A stretch of 64,000 nt of DNA from Entoloma clypeatum (lineage: Eukaryota; Basidiomycota; Agaricomycetes; Agaricales; Entolomataceae), in the NCBI GenBank assembly GCA_963565915.1, contig OY751496.1, forward strand, positions 1,054,001-1,118,000, written 5' to 3'. Below, one piece after another: positions 20,180-32,927 of the stretch; within the stretch, counting starts at the first letter, position 1; every line of letters starts with the position of its first letter. Made by a program: the position numbers and the translations under genes. The notes under the pieces were generated by a model that saw nothing but the letters and a program-made list of their open reading frames with translations, did no database searches and was not told where the DNA came from.

Positions 20180-21418
20180 ATGCGTGATGCTAGCGTTCTC
20201 AGCATAAAGAGGGCCCTCCCTCGAATGGTGCGTAACTCCTTATCGTCGCCCCGCCACACCACGCTCACCTACCCCAGAGTTGGGCCCCCAAAAACCTATT
20301 CAACCTGTACCAACGCACAGTAGGCTCCAAGAAGAAAGACATCACATTCAGCTATACACGGTCCACGCTCTTTCAACAACGCTGGAAGTCCAAAGCTGTC
20401 GTGCGCGCGTACCATGGCGACTACATCAACGAAAAGATATTCAAGCGTTGGTACCTCCCCGAGACTCTCCCAGACGTCCGGCCGCGGCGGCAGATCCTCG
20501 GCGACGACAAGGGCTCCCTAGAGGAGTTTGCACTGCGGAGGAAGAAGGAGAAAGATGAAGAAGAGGTGGTAGCGGAGAAGGGGCTCGCGCCTGTTGGAAG
20601 CTTGATGTTCTCCGAGGTGGAGCGCAGGATAGACGTGTTCATATTCAGGTGCTGCTTTGCGCACAGCATCTACGAGGCGCGCCGTTTGGTCATACACGGA
20701 GATGTGCTGTTGAACGGGAAGAAGGCATGTGCCATATACACCCTACATTCTTTCTGTTGGTCTGACTCTTTTTTTGCTCTCACAGCATCAGGATGCGAAC
20801 ACGCGGCTAGCTCCGGGAGACATGGTATCCGTGAACCCAGACGCAATCCGCTTCTTCAAGCGTCCCAATGGCGCGTACGACGATGTCAACGGCTACGAAA
20901 GATTGCTCGCAAGACATAAAGAGCGATTGGAGAACGAAGCCCAGCAAGAAAACTTTTCTTGGGACTCCGAAGCATCCGCAACCCCGGCCGAAATGGAATT
21001 GGTCACCAAAATGACGGAACAGAGGGCGACCGAAGAGCCAGATGCCTCAGAGTCTTTTTCGGAAGAGCAGAACGATGACTTCGACCTCACGCCATTCTAC
21101 CTCCCGCTTTATGCATCGCCTTGGCTGTTTATCCCGGCATACATCGAGGTCTCGTTCGCGACATGCTCCGCCATCTACGTGCGCCATCCTACCGCGCGCC
21201 CTGGTTATTCAGAGATCCCCACGCCGTACCCTGCGGATGGCGAGATTGTGCGTTTCGCGTGGGAGTGGTATGTGAAGAGGAGGCCGCGCGTGCGATCGAA
21301 GAGCCAGCTGGCCCGGATGCCGGAGGACCGGGCATTGTCGCTCATGGAGGATATTAACCTGAGCCGCAGGAACCTCAAGCGGGACGTTGAAAAGATGAAG
21401 GCGGCGCGTGTGATGTGA
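20180..21418 (+). CDS. NAM9: mitochondrial small-subunit ribosomal protein uS4m
   Basis: Exons 20180-20227, 20278-20724, 20786-21418 give a protein of about 375 aa. It begins [16 protein letters not shown] and continues [13 protein letters not shown], the usual start of fungal mitochondrial S4. The S4 RNA-binding domain is [32 protein letters not shown] followed by [13 protein letters not shown]. The C-terminal part has [20 protein letters not shown] and a basic end, as in NAM9. It binds 16S-like rRNA in the mitochondrial ribosome. The second intron has a GC donor (AAG/GCATGT) and is the only way to keep the conserved frame across the S4 domain. An alternative ATG lies at 20111. Confidence 0.9.
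20725..20785 (+). other. GC-AG intron in NAM9
   Basis: The donor GCATGT follows AAG and the acceptor is CTCACAG. Splicing joins NGKK to [12 protein letters not shown] without a gap. The nearest GT (20729) would shift the frame, so the GC donor is needed. Confidence 0.75.
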
Positions 21419-21528
21419 AGCAGATTTATACGTAGATACGTGCAAGTAATATAATTTTTGACGAAAAAGGAAGGTGGCCTTTTCCAAAAAAGGGGCACAC
21501 GCTTAAGTTCTTGCCGCCACTCTCCCGC

Positions 21529-21942
21529 ATGGCCACCACGTCGCTCGCTCACCTCCCGCCCCAACGGCCCGACCACTCCTGGACACGCCCACCCAAGTCC
21601 AGCGTCGTCAAGTTCTTCTGGCGTCGGAAGATGTGGTTCGACTCCACCTTCGTCTTCACCCTGCTCGAGCCTTGGGAATACTTCCTTCTCCGTACGTCCT
21701 CCCGCTGACAACTCACCCCCACTGACCACCGCCCCCGTTTCTGAACAGTGTCCATATTCATCATCACTGCGCTCTTGCTCGTCGTGGGCATCATCAAGTA
21801 CCTCCCCTCCCACGTCGCCATCATGCAGGCCCGTGCGGCGTACTACCTCTGGGGCCAAGAGGGCGAAGAGCGTCTGTTGTGGCACTGGTTTACCAACGCC
21901 TCCGCCGCAGGGGCCGGTCCTGGGTTGCTCAAGGAGTTGTGA
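21529..21942 (+). CDS. small subunit of serine palmitoyltransferase-like protein
   Basis: Two exons, 21529-21691 and 21749-21942 (donor GTACGT, acceptor ACAG), encoding 118 aa. The core reads FDSTFVFTLLEPWEYFLL then LSIFIITALLLVVGIIKYLP, SHVAIMQARAAYYL. This matches the ssSPT/Tsc3 family: the invariant LEPWE before the membrane segment, then a short Pro-His-containing stretch and an aromatic helix. In that family the protein binds the LCB1/LCB2 dimer in the ER and raises activity for the first step of sphingolipid synthesis. The fungal copy is longer at both ends. The tail ends LLKEL. Confidence 0.75.
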
Positions 21943-22798
21943 ACCCCCGAATTGCCCACCCTCTACATCAAACCCCATGGTGAAACGGAACCCCTGATGT
22001 GAGTAATTCTGCCAATGACTACTTATCATACTGCGCCCGTGCTGACGCATTGGTATTTAGAGACTCCTCACGACGACTCAGTATTGTATACATATCCTTA
22101 CTCATCATGGCATGGAACATTCTCCAGCTTCTTAATATCCACGATGTCTGCTGCGACTGAACATGAAAAAAAAAGACGTAAACGTCCAGAAACCGAGCGC
22201 TTTGCGGATGTTGTACGACCTTCAATCCCACGAAAAATTTCATGTCGACATGTGTGCATAACCCGTCGTCTGATCTCATTCATAAGTAATAGTTCTTTGG
22301 TTCTCTTGCCAACAGAACCGGAAGATTCTGCGTTCCTGTGGACCTGGGGTCACTTTTTCTCCACCTTTTCTCCATAGGCCCATCATGCCTTCGGTCCGGT
22401 TTCTGGCCCCATATCATTACAGCACTGAGTATAGCTGCGCAGGGCATACTTACCCATACCTGCTTGCGTATCAATCAAAAATGTGCACGACCAAATTCCA
22501 ATTTCCCAAACTTTCATGACGAGAAATTTGACATCCCCGAAAGCTTGTGCTACGTCATTGTAATACACAAGATGATACATTTGCTAAATGTACATAAAGG
22601 AGCGGATGCTGCAGTTGGAGGTTATACTTAAGTATAGTACACACTGTACATGACAAGAATTCCCCAAGCAAGCCCAAGACGATAAATTAAAAATACATAT
22701 CCACCAAAAGATCACATTCTACGGTGTCTTGCTCACCAACCGAAAACCCTGCAAGAACGTAATAAGTACTCAGGAGGCAAAGAAGTTGGAAAACACGC
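21943..22798. other. intergenic spacer; no gene seen
   Basis: 3' flanks of two convergent genes. No open frame with a recognisable motif, no RNA gene and no clear repeat. Confidence 0.5.
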
Positions 22799-24912
22799 TT
22801 ACTCCTCATGCATCTCAATCCCTCCAACCTGGTCCCTCCTCGCCGGATCGACCATCCCAACAGCCTTGCTCACATCGTCCCCAAGCGCCGCCGGCCCACA
22901 CACACCCACCAACAGCCCATTGATCCGCTGCGAGTCCTTCGCCCCAGCCCCCAAGCTCACCGCCCGGCTGATCGCCGCATCAAGCACCTTCTGCACGCGC
23001 GGGCGCCCCGCCGTCAGCGTGAGCGCCGGATGCGGCAACAGCGACAGCGCACGCTTCCCACTCAGAGCCGCACGCGTGTAGTGCACCGATATGTGCACGG
23101 GCGTGTACACACTCTGCTCAATCATCGACACGAACAGCGGGAGGAACGGCTGCACCGACGCGGGGTCCTGCACGATCCAGATGAGCTCGATGATCTTGAC
23201 GCGGCTCCGGCCTTTGAGGTCTTGCTGGATAAGGTCCTGTACGGCCGAGAGCGCAAACGTGATGCCGCTCCCTCCGACGACGAAGACGGCCCCTGAGAAG
23301 CTCGTGAACATGGTGTGTCCCGGACCCCCTGTTTTTTTTTTTTCTTTCCATTAGAACACGACACAGTCAGAAAGGGTGGGGTGGAGCCGAGACTCACCAT
23401 ATGGGCCCTCAATCATGACTTTGACGTTGCGTCCGATCCCAGCCTCGGTTAACCCGCCCTCCTTTGCCATAGTATACAACCTATTCGTCCACGTTCCGCT
23501 CTTCTTCGCGATAAGCACAAGACCCTCTTGACTCTTGCTCACACTCGCGATTGTGAACGGGTGCATCTCCGTCCAGCCCCACCACCCCAGGCCAAACGTC
23601 AACACACGAAGACGGACATGCTGCCCTGCGCGCCACCCGGCGTTGAGGTAGGGCACTTCGATTCGCGTGCTGTCCAGCTCGGCGAGTGGGCGGATGACAG
23701 CGGTGCATACCCGTGTCTTGATGAAGCGCAAGAGACAATCGAATCCGTAGATGCCATAAGAAACGAGGACGTAGGGAGTGATTGCCGGCTTGTGCAACAT
23801 CAACTGCTTGAAATGAATGTTACAAAGGGGGATCTTGAAAAGCGACGAGACAAGCTACGCACTGCAGGTAAAATGATCGAGAACCCGATGATATGGGATG
23901 CGATAAAGACGTTGTAGGCTCTGCGGCGCCAGTATGAGGTCGAAAAGAAGGCCACCACGTCGAATGCCAAGAGCCCGACCAGACCCCATGCAGTGAAGGG
24001 TTGCTTCAGGTTTTGTGTGAACGTGCCTGCCAGACACCATTGATAGACTATGTAGACATTTCCAGTCAGTGAAATCTCGCCTAAATAACAAAAGATACCC
24101 ACAATAACCAATACAGTGAATATTAATAGCGAGGACGACCAGTCGTCCGAGAAATCGGTGGAGAAAGTTCAGCTAACCAAATGTGATCACAGAGTCATCA
24201 GTAGCCCGACTGGCAAACACAGAAAAGGGCTCACCTTCTCGTAAGTAAACCCCAACAACATACCCAGTACGTTGTTCTTCGTAGCAAAAGCAATAACGAA
24301 CGGCACCTGCGATACCGCCACCCAACCCGTGCGCACCGGATCCGTGAACGGGCTCGACTTGTACAGGCCCGCATACACCAATACACAGAAATACAGCACC
24401 AGCACCGACAACTGGGCGAGCGAAAGCCCTGTGTCGACCCTTGTCCTAAACGGCGCCGCCACCGTCTGCAGGAACTTTGGAATCGCTGCAACATGCGGCG
24501 GGTACGACACACTCGCCGCATCGTCATATGAGCGAGCGAAGGCCTGCTGATGTGACGAATAGAGCGTGTGTGAGTCGTCGGTCGCGTTGGCCTTCTCGTC
24601 CACCGCGAACTCACGCTTGGCCCGCGTTTTCGAGGAGGACGCTTTCGACGAGTAGGTGTTGTCCCGCTGCAGGCGCTTCGTGGCGATCGGCGGACGATCG
24701 GTGGTGTGCCAGAGGAAGTGCCCGGACGTCCATTCTGCGGCACGCCAGAAGCGCGCAAAGGCGCGGGGGAGGCGGATGAAAGCCAAGAGAGCGATGATAC
24801 CTAGAAGGAAAAGAGAGACGTGGAAGACGAGGAGCTCTGCACCATGAGGGGATATCGTGGCCTTGGTGATGATGGCGTCGAGGGGGAGGGTGTTGAGGGA
24901 GCCCTCCGACAT
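22799..24912 (-). CDS. ferric reductase (FRE family) transmembrane protein
   Basis: Five exons on the minus strand: 24912-24235, 24172-24115, 24047-23863, 23803-23398, 23328-22799; the sum is exactly 619 codons. Order: N-terminal membrane helix (ELLVFHVSLFLLGIIALLAF), cytosolic loop, then the ferric reductase domain with heme ligands in LNFLHRFLGRLVVLAINIH and NVFIASHIIGF. FAD-binding HPFTIAS and the NAD-binding VVGGSGITFA complete it. It moves electrons from NADPH through FAD and two hemes to extracellular ferric chelates, as known for the family. No secretion signal is obvious. The second intron (24114-24048) is the least certain. No iron-permease or multicopper-oxidase neighbour is in the window. 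Confidence 0.9.
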
Positions 24913-25919
24913 GGTACGAGGAAGAATGGAAAAGGGGAATTCAGAAAAGCGCAGAATCCAGATGGAATATATAACGGGCTCCGGTGCGGAAGAAGATGGG
25001 AAGTACAATAGGGCGGAAGCAAAGCGCCCGAGGCAACGCCCTGGTTATATGAAAAATTTGGCTGTTATCTTCAAGCTGCGTGTGTAAACAGTCCAGGGCA
25101 CTGAGGGCAGGGTCACGGTCATATTGACTCGTCCTAATGATTAAAAACCGCAAAAGAGAACACGAGGATAACGTGCGGCAGGGCGAACGATCAAGATCTC
25201 TCCGATCCGTCTGTAAATTTCGCTACTCCGGACAGTTTTTGTCTCCTGCCTGTCAAATAAGATCCATTTAGAAAATCAAGCATTCGCCACCCACCCCAGA
25301 AATGAACAAGCTCTTCCAAGGGAGGTCGCCATGGTCTCTTGCGCCGTCTTGGGTTGAACACGTGCATCTGGGGTGCATTGTGATGAGGGCTACCCTGTAC
25401 CTATCATCGACGAATGTTTCTCACAGGGCCCTTCCCCGTGGGCCGTGGTATGTATACAACAGAGCACGACAGACAACCGTGAAGCGGTTGTACGACATGA
25501 CTGGGTGGCAACGGTATGTCCGAGGCAAGTCCGAAGTATCTCCCAACGGTCGGATGAGAAGCAAGAGGCATTTCGTCAATCTTGTTGACCTTTGATATAA
25601 ATTTCGCTGACCCGCGTAAAGCTTGCAACATACGTAGCGGGGAACAAATGAATTTTCGTTGACCATGCTGCAGCTCCCCGTGGCACTGGCACACATGAAT
25701 AGCATGTGCGAAAAGGGGTCCGGCACTCCGGGTGCATTCGTTCCGGTGCATCTCGTGTTGCGAGATACCTTCAATGAGCCCTCTTATTACCAGATGATGA
25801 ATGTCGCCTCCCTCCGAGATCCTGGTGCACCACAGAAAAGTAGACGCTTTGGGCCAAGGGGGGAGGACCAGAATTTTAAACATGGGGTCGTCATTTGTCT
25901 TAAAAATGGCTGGGACTCG
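24913..25919. other. intergenic spacer; no gene seen
   Basis: Contains the ferric reductase promoter region (just right of 24912). The open frames at 25302-25976 and on the minus strand show no domain or plausible splice structure. Confidence 0.5.
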
Positions 25920-26607
25920 CACAAGACAAAATACAGGCTTTGGCCTCTGCAAATGATAATGAGAAAGGGTTTGTAAAGTAAAATTTTGTGAACAAGACTT
26001 TGGCTGCACAGAAAGAAAACCTTTCTTTGCACCGAAAAATAATGCAATACTTTGAATTTGGCTATAATATTCTGAAAGAATTTGGCATCTAAGTAATAAG
26101 ATATTTTGCTGAGGGGAAAAAACATATTTCTCTGGACAAAAGTTGAAAGAGAAAGTAATGGGAAATTTGTATTCCTCACATTTCATTTAGGCATTAAGAA
26201 TGTTTTGGTTTTGCATTTGCCATGTGTTCTGCCAAACATTTGATTTGGCACATGCAAAATATGTTTTGAAAACAATTGACAAAATAATCATTTGGCAGAA
26301 CACATGGCAAATGCAAAACCAAAACATTCTTAATGCCTAAATGAAATGTGAGGAATACAAATTTCCCATTACTTTCTCTTTCAACTTTTGTCCAGAGAAA
26401 TATGTTTTTTCCCCTCAGCAAAATATCTTATTACTTAGATGCCAAATTCTTTCAGAATATTATAGCCAAATTCAAAGTATTGCATTATTTTTCAGTGCAA
26501 AGAAAGGTTTTCTTTCTGTGCAGCCAAAGTCTTGTTCACAAAATTTTACTTTACAAACCCTTTCTCATTATCATTTGCAGAGGCCAAAGTTTGCATTTTG
26601 TCTTGTG
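25920..26607. mobile_element. 688-bp foldback element (near-perfect palindrome)
   Basis: Two arms of about 317 bp (25920-26236 and 26291-26607) are inverted copies with only a handful of mismatches, around a 54-bp spacer. The ends are CACAAGACAAAAT and ATTTTGTCTTGTG. The two 'proteins' read from the arms (minus 26186 leftward and plus 26341 rightward) are the same sequence and are by-products of the palindrome. No target duplication is clear. It could be a foldback transposon; if transcribed it would form a very long hairpin RNA. Confidence 0.8.
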
Positions 26608-27630
26608 TTGGAGATTGAAAAATGAATTTTTTCCCGGCACTGCTTAACCTACTTCCTAAAAAGGAAAGGAGGGGTCTTGCAAAGTTGTGGTCCATGCAAT
26701 CCAGAAGAAAAAAATAAAATAAAACTTTATTCAAATATTTTCATCAAAATGGCAATAACTTGGGAACTGCCACTCCGACTTTAGATTTGGATTTCCCAGC
26801 CATTTCACATCAATCCGGTCCATTGAAGCAAGGGCCAAAGCAAGGGGGGTAGCTTTTTCCCTCCAGGTTTTTGACGCAAGAATATTAATGGGGTTGTACT
26901 AAGCCTTGACCCAGATGATATTGAACTTGAAGCACTACTGGGACCACCTCTGTATGAAAGTTCGTTATATTGTCAATGAGTGGTTCCCGTTGCAGTAGCA
27001 AAACTCTGGTACAGTACTGTATGTACCACCTTGCTCCATTCAAGCATAAATTCCTCCAAAAATCTGATCAACAAATGTCGCAGATGGGGCTCAGAATCGA
27101 TGTGGTCAGAGAAGTATTTTACAAGATGTTTGATAACAGTTTACATGATTTTCTCGGAGTAGATGGGTGGTGTGTCGACCAAGTGTTGACTGCCTGTTCA
27201 TCAGCAAATCAGGGAAGTTCTGATTTAGCAATATGACATTCATGAGCATGTTACAATAATATAACACCTCGGCAACAGCTCATAACAGCTTATCTGTGGT
27301 CAGTAGTATTACAATAATATTGTGCATTAGATGCAGTATTATACTCATACTGTGAGGCAAGGATAATGTGAGAACAAGGTTGTATTTACATTGTGAACTG
27401 ACCACCAGGTCAGCAGCTAGATTGCAAAATTCAGGTCAGATGTTAGATATTTCACCCCCGATTATGATGAGTTGGTACTCGTAAGTGTGGCCAAATAAAC
27501 TAACTTATTCTTAGGACTCGCAACTTCGGGCGACTTTTCAAATAGTTGTAATCGGAGATTAAATAAATTTAATAAAGCCCCAGACCGTTTGAGTTTGAAT
27601 CCCCCATTTCCTGCATTATGACCCCCACTG
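26608..27630. other. no gene seen; repeat-like spacer
   Basis: Mixed sequence with TTACAATAATAT repeats around 27250-27320. No supported gene. Confidence 0.45.
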
Positions 27631-27756
27631 ATCAGCAAACCCTGGGTGGGTCTATGGATGCTATGGAGCGCTCCATAGCAAAGGTCCCCTGTTTTATAGC
27701 ACCCATAGTAACCCATAGCAACCTGTAGTGGCTGGTAGCACCCAGGGTTTGCTGAT
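27631..27756. repeat. 126-bp MITE with 18-bp perfect TIRs
   Basis: ATCAGCAAACCCTGGGTG (27631-27648) and its exact complement (27739-27756) flank an interior with ATAGCACCCATAGTAACC and a CTATGGAGCGCTCCATAG palindrome. No definite target duplication was identified. Confidence 0.65.
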
Positions 27757-28968
27757 GCATCTCTTTGTGTTTACAGGATTCCTTCCCCCCTCCTTTGCCG
27801 TCACTCATGCTAGAAGTGACCCTCAACAACCTGTGAAGCTTTGAAGGTCAGCCCTTCGGACTCTGTGGAGAAGAAGGGTCGCGAACTTGAACGGCAAGTG
27901 TGTTGCCCCGATTTTTTGTTTGTTTGTTTGTTTGTTTGGCTAACACCTGACAGGTGGCTGTGACAGCTCTGCTGCTTAAGCTTGTCACCAAAGGTCTATG
28001 TACTTACCAGAGGTCTCCGCATTTGTTTCAACACAAGTTTATTTACTGATTAATTACTCACTCAGCTCGATGTCAACGGTGCCCATAGCAACAGCTTGAA
28101 ATGCTTCGTGAGTGTGTCGCTGAGTGGTTGCTCAGCAACTGAACATGATCTTACAGGGTGCCTTCATTGCCAGTTGTTAAGTAGGTGAAACGTCGGAGCT
28201 TCGTCGGAGTCTGTTGGAGGTCGGACGTAGGACTGAGACCAGAGCGGAACTCCAGAAATACGGAGGAATGACGAAGGGGAGGGACGTGGCTTCAGTGTAT
28301 GTGTTGCGCCGCCGTTTGTTGGATAAGGTGTCCCAATTTCAGGAGGTCAGAGGAGAGGTCGGAGGTGCAGAGGTCCTCGGAGAGATCTCGGTGAGAGACA
28401 TGTTGATGTGGAAGTGAGAGACACATTGATGTGGAAGTGGTCGGACGACGTCGGAGTTGTGACTCGGACACAGTACTGAGCTCGTCGAAGGGTAACGATG
28501 GAGGAAGAGCAGTAGATGAGGATGTCGTCGGCGTATTGTACCACGGCGAGGATCTCTGGCATGAACAGGGAGTAGGAGTGAACTTTGTTGATATTCGAAC
28601 TGAGGAACTACAGGTATGGTACGAGCTTAAATACCTAAATGTGATTACTTTACGGAGATGGTCGGAGTAGGTCCGGAGTTGTGGCGTAAGTTGCCAGCGA
28701 CTGTAACAAACATCGGAGATGTCGGTCAACGGACCATGCAAAAAAGGTGATGCATAAGTAAACGGGAATATGAATATGAAATGCATAAAGGCATGGAGTT
28801 ATGAATATGAAATGCACAATGGCAACGTGCAGAGATGAGGAGGTAACGGATGTCCGGAATGTTGGAGGACGATCAGAGTGGATCAGAGATTCAGAGACGG
28901 ATATAACACCAGTTACCCAGCTCTGCTTCCTGCAAATCATTCATGAGTGTGCGGTGTTGAGGGAGCGG
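27757..28968. other. no gene seen; microsatellite and CGGAGG-rich DNA
   Basis: A (TTTG)n microsatellite lies near 27915-27938. The stretch 28190-28720 is rich in GTCGGAG/GTCGGACG words resembling 4680-4860, probably remnants of one repeat family. No supported frame. Confidence 0.5.
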
Positions 28969-30249
28969 TGAAACGAAGGAAGTGAGTCTGGGGATGAGCG
29001 CGAGCGATATCTCTATCACACACACAAACACCAAACACAACAATGAAGACTGAACAAGTCTCGCGATGTGTACTTCTCAATCGATATAGTTCGGGGTGAT
29101 GAGTGGGATCACTCAGGATGCGACTCTTCCAAACAACAATTGAATAACTCGTTTAGCGATGGCTCGATAGGTCTCGAACAAGACTTAGAGATAGTTCTCA
29201 ATAGATAATGAACCGAGGTTTGTGATTTCCGGACCAACAAGACTTCGCGAACACGATCTCAACTGAATACGAACACGACAATGACCAATACGACCGATAG
29301 ATAACACAATTTGATGATTGACAAGTTCTCGAACACACAAAACACAATTGCGACTGACTTCCGATGCAAACCAAACGATCTCGAGGCTTCAATGATACTC
29401 GCGAACGACGACAGATGCACAAGACAAATGCTATCAATTCTGGGGCACAATCTAACCTAACCTATCTACCATGAAACTACGAGATTTTATACATGAGCAG
29501 CAATAAATATAGAAAAAGGTTGCATGTGGTATCGATAAATGGTATCCAGTCAAGTGACCTTTGCTAGAGTCGTTTCGATGCACCCATGTGGTAGACAACG
29601 CCACAGGTACGCCCCTTTTTCATATCCAAACCTCTGCCACACTGGAGAGGCCACTATTTCAATATCTTGGTTTTGCGATGTACCCGGGACGATGCCGATT
29701 AGTTACCATGAGGTATCAGCTGCATCAATTAAGGGTCGCCTTGATAAGCCACCCATCAGATTCGGTCCCTATCAAAGTTCACCATAAGGTCACATTGATC
29801 GCGACGTATCAAACCCGATCTCGGTCTGTATCATCCGATGTCATTTCGATATTCCTGATATGGACGATTTGGACGTGGAGCACGGCGCACGTTGACCAAA
29901 CCTCTCGCGAGAATGTCTCCAGTCAAGCCCTGATGTATGGTAGACAGTGCTAGTGTCATCGATAACTCCAATATAACCCATCTCCTTGTTTCACGCTTCG
30001 TCGCGAGAGGCACTTGATAGTCTTTTCTATCTCGCGAGATGATCCCATAGCTCTCGAGTATCATAGCTAAGCCCATAGTGGTGACCAGCGCTATGTCCTA
30101 CATTGCCAGGGTCGCTGGTCTCTCTCTCTAACGTCGCCACTAAGTCCTCAGAATTGGAGCTCATCTAGGACTCTCTATATCCCTTAGAGATAGTGTGAAA
30201 GGGTGCAAAACGCGCAGATTTTAGGCCTAGACACATCGCGGCCTTATCA
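28969..30249 (-). repeat. 3' LTR of the outer Ty3 element
   Basis: 1281 bp. It differs from 48718-49998 at about seven positions, nearly all C/T or G/A within CpG. It contains six TCGCGA palindromes. Short open frames inside both LTRs (for example 29561-29953) are identical by descent, not genes. Confidence 0.93.
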
Positions 30250-30262
30250 TCTCCCCCACACT
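30250..30262 (-). promoter_or_regulatory. polypurine tract of the outer Ty3 element
   Basis: On the minus strand GTGTGGGGGAGA directly precedes the left LTR (TGATAAGG...). It fixes the orientation and the LTR start. Confidence 0.7.
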
Positions 30263-30608
30263 AAATCCTGACTGTCCCAGTCAATTCTATCTAACGACAG
30301 CGATATGACCAGTCCACTCTAGCACCGCTTTCCATATATTCGAGTTCCACCCCAAAACATGTTCTCGCAAGACGGCCCCACTTGACACGCCGCACTGTGG
30401 ACACACAAAGTCCGCACTCGGCCCCCACTGGCCTCATGTTTGCCTATACCAAGTAACATCAAAGGTTTGCCGTTCTCGCGACCTAACTCCACGCTGATGG
30501 ATTTTGACAGATAACTTCCTCCGCAGTAGCCTCGCGAGACTTCCAATTCCCATAAAGGCTGGGGCAGTCTGCCTCATTCCCCAGTTCTCACTTTTCCTCT
30601 CGTTCAAC

Positions 30609-32230
30609 ATGACCACGTCTCCGAACGAGCTCTACACTCGCCTTTCTAAATTCGAGGTCGAACTCAATATCCTCACCGATCTCAACCGACTCCACAAGTC
30701 CGGAGAAGCACGGATTCGGGAAATCTTATCAGAACTTCACAATACACTGGTAAGTGATGCTCGCGAGACCCCGTTTCCTACTCAAACATTTCTTCTTTCA
30801 GGTCGCGGCTGCAGGTTGTGTGGATGACTACGCCGAGTGGCTCTTAAACACCATCGCGTACAACTTATACCGCTCCGGCTACACGATGGACCGCCGCTGG
30901 TGGAAATGGTGGCCCGACCTTCATGGGCAAACCCTCCAAGACCTCCCCGAGGTGAGTCGTTTGCTTATTTGTTTTGCTAATTTCCACATTACATTTATGC
31001 AGGATCGCCTACTGGAAGAGGACGAGGCCGTCCCCGTTCCCGAACCGTCCATCTCTAGCAGGAAACGACCCGCAAAGCTCATCGCGAAAGGCGTGGAGCA
31101 CATGACGGCCAGTCCAACTTCACCCAACATCGAGGACAAGAACAAGTCGACCTCTCGCGCTGCACGATCTAAGCCTGTGACCCATGCTAGCGGTAAGCTT
31201 GCGGCTCCCCATTCGCCTCCCAGTCAGGGAGCTCTCAAGGTGAACTTCCTGATCATTTCTTTTACTTCTTACTAAATTTCCTTCCAGAAACGTCGCTCCG
31301 ATATCGGTTGTCAAGCTTCGCAAGCAGACAGCGAGGACGACGACATCGAGGTGGTCGATGCGCACACCCCCGCCAGACCTCAACCCGTCGCTAAAAAGCC
31401 CCGTGTCGTAACAGCGCCCGCGAGGCCCCCTCCTCAACCCGAACTGAAACCCGCCACGGTCGCGAAAGAACCGCAGGTCGACGTGAAAGAAGGTACTGCC
31501 CTCAAGGCAGATGAGTTGCGACAACTCCGTGTTGCGTTGCCCATTGTGGTACGTTTTCTTTCTTCCTGACTCATTCTATAGTTAACTATGTCTTTTCTTA
31601 GCCCAGACTTCCCTGCCTCGTTTGTGCTGGTGGACCAAGTGCGGCTCGCTGCCGTTTCCAAGGTTGGGGCAAGAAGTGCTCCAACTGCCAGAGCGGTAGC
31701 CGGGTAGGGTGCTCTTTTGAGGTGAGTGGTGAACGTGCGGAACTCCTCGCGACCATGGCCCACGCCTTCGGTCAATCGAGCATGGCTGGTGCGTTCTACC
31801 ATCTGCCCTCTTTCTAGCCGCTGACAATTTATTTCCAGCCATCCGCGAGACTCTTGTCGACATCCAGGCCTCGACTGCTCTCCACTTCCACCTCTCGGAA
31901 GCCTTGTCGGCCATCGCCGCTCGTCGCGAGCAGTCCATTACCCACTTCCTTCACCAGCTGGCTCAGCTGTATCATCGCGAGGGCGACTTTCCTCAGGGCC
32001 TGGTAGCTGATGAGGGGGCTCGCCAGGAGCTCTTCGAAGTCTTTGGCCTCGCTCGATTCGACCCTCCCGCTGGTCAACAGTCCTCCCGCGAGAATCCCAT
32101 CTTTGTCAAGAAGGTTTCGCCTGTCCATGAATCAGACTCGGCTTCTGACGAGGACTCCCCTGTGGAGGAAGAGGCTGATGAAGTCGCGAAGGATCTGTTC
32201 ATTCAGGGGTTGTCTCGCGATGTCGCCTAG
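30609..32230 (+). CDS. accessory gene A: spliced six-cysteine (Zn2Cys6-like) protein
   Basis: Six exons with clean GT/AG introns of 48-53 bp: 30609-30749, 30802-30951, 31003-31239, 31288-31548, 31602-31788, 31839-32230; 456 codons without a stop. N-terminal helix-rich part (LSKFEVELNILTDLNRLHKS), a Trp-rich stretch (DRRWWKWWPDLHG), a Pro/Lys-rich basic linker, then six cysteines C268, C271, C280, C289, C292, C300, i.e. C-x2-C-x8-C-x8-C-x2-C-x7-C with GWGKKCSNCQSGS. The spacing is close to fungal Zn2Cys6 DNA-binding domains except x8 instead of x6. A helical part and an acidic tail (SDSASDEDSPVEEEADE) follow. It sits antisense to pol inside the LTR element and is intact while pol is broken. 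DNA binding is inferred. Confidence 0.75.
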
Positions 32231-32927
32231 GTACTGCGGGCCTTCTTTTTTTATTATTTATATTTGCACATGTCGCGGGCTATACGCCCTTATATTTTCT
32301 CTGTATACACTCGCTGCGGGCTTACGCGCAAATATATTGCTTTTCTTCGTTCTTTGATTAAGTCCATTAAGGGCCTCCTGTTCAGAACTACAGTATTTCT
32401 AAGTCTATCGCGAAGACGTTGGACGAAGTCTTGTTTTACTTTGATCGTTATGCTGTTTGGTACTCAGGGGTTCGGTATATCTATTTGACGGTGATTATGT
32501 CTTTCTGATATCTCCTTCCGAGATTCCGCTCTTTCATGTTCTGTTTAATTTATGGCAATTTGAGGTTCGCAATTGTACTGGAACAGGCTCACGACCCCCC
32601 ACTCCCCCACACTAAAGAATACAACTCTCCGAGTTGGACATCGCTCTATTCCGTGAAGGCAAGACTAGCATCGCGAAGGTACCCCTGTCGACTATCACAA
32701 GGACTGACTATCCCCTCGTAGAGGGAACCGCCGTGCCTAACCACGCAATCCCGGGCGCCACTACCATCCGGTATAGCACGGCCTCAAAAAAAAACTTTTG
32801 TTACTAAGTCGCCAGGGAAGCTATAAAAGCCCGCGACCACTCGAAGAGTCAACTCTACCCTCACCCTAGCACAAATCAACACCGCTAGACAAACTTGCCC
32901 TCGGGTCACACGCCGCCTCTAAAAGAG
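32231..32927 (+). promoter_or_regulatory. spacer between accessory genes A and B, with TATA box
   Basis: Holds the end of gene A's transcript and gene B's promoter. A TATA box (GCTATAAAAGCC, about 32819-32830) lies roughly 100 bp before gene B's ATG. Two TCGCGA palindromes are present (near 32409 and 32671). No extra gene seen. Confidence 0.5.

Noticed and set aside
25404..26625. Two identical 'proteins' on opposite strands
   Set aside because: They are the two arms of the 688-bp palindrome, not duplicated genes.
29198..29953. Open frames repeated at 48947-49702
   Set aside because: They are inside the two LTR copies; the identity reflects LTR duplication, and no domain is seen.
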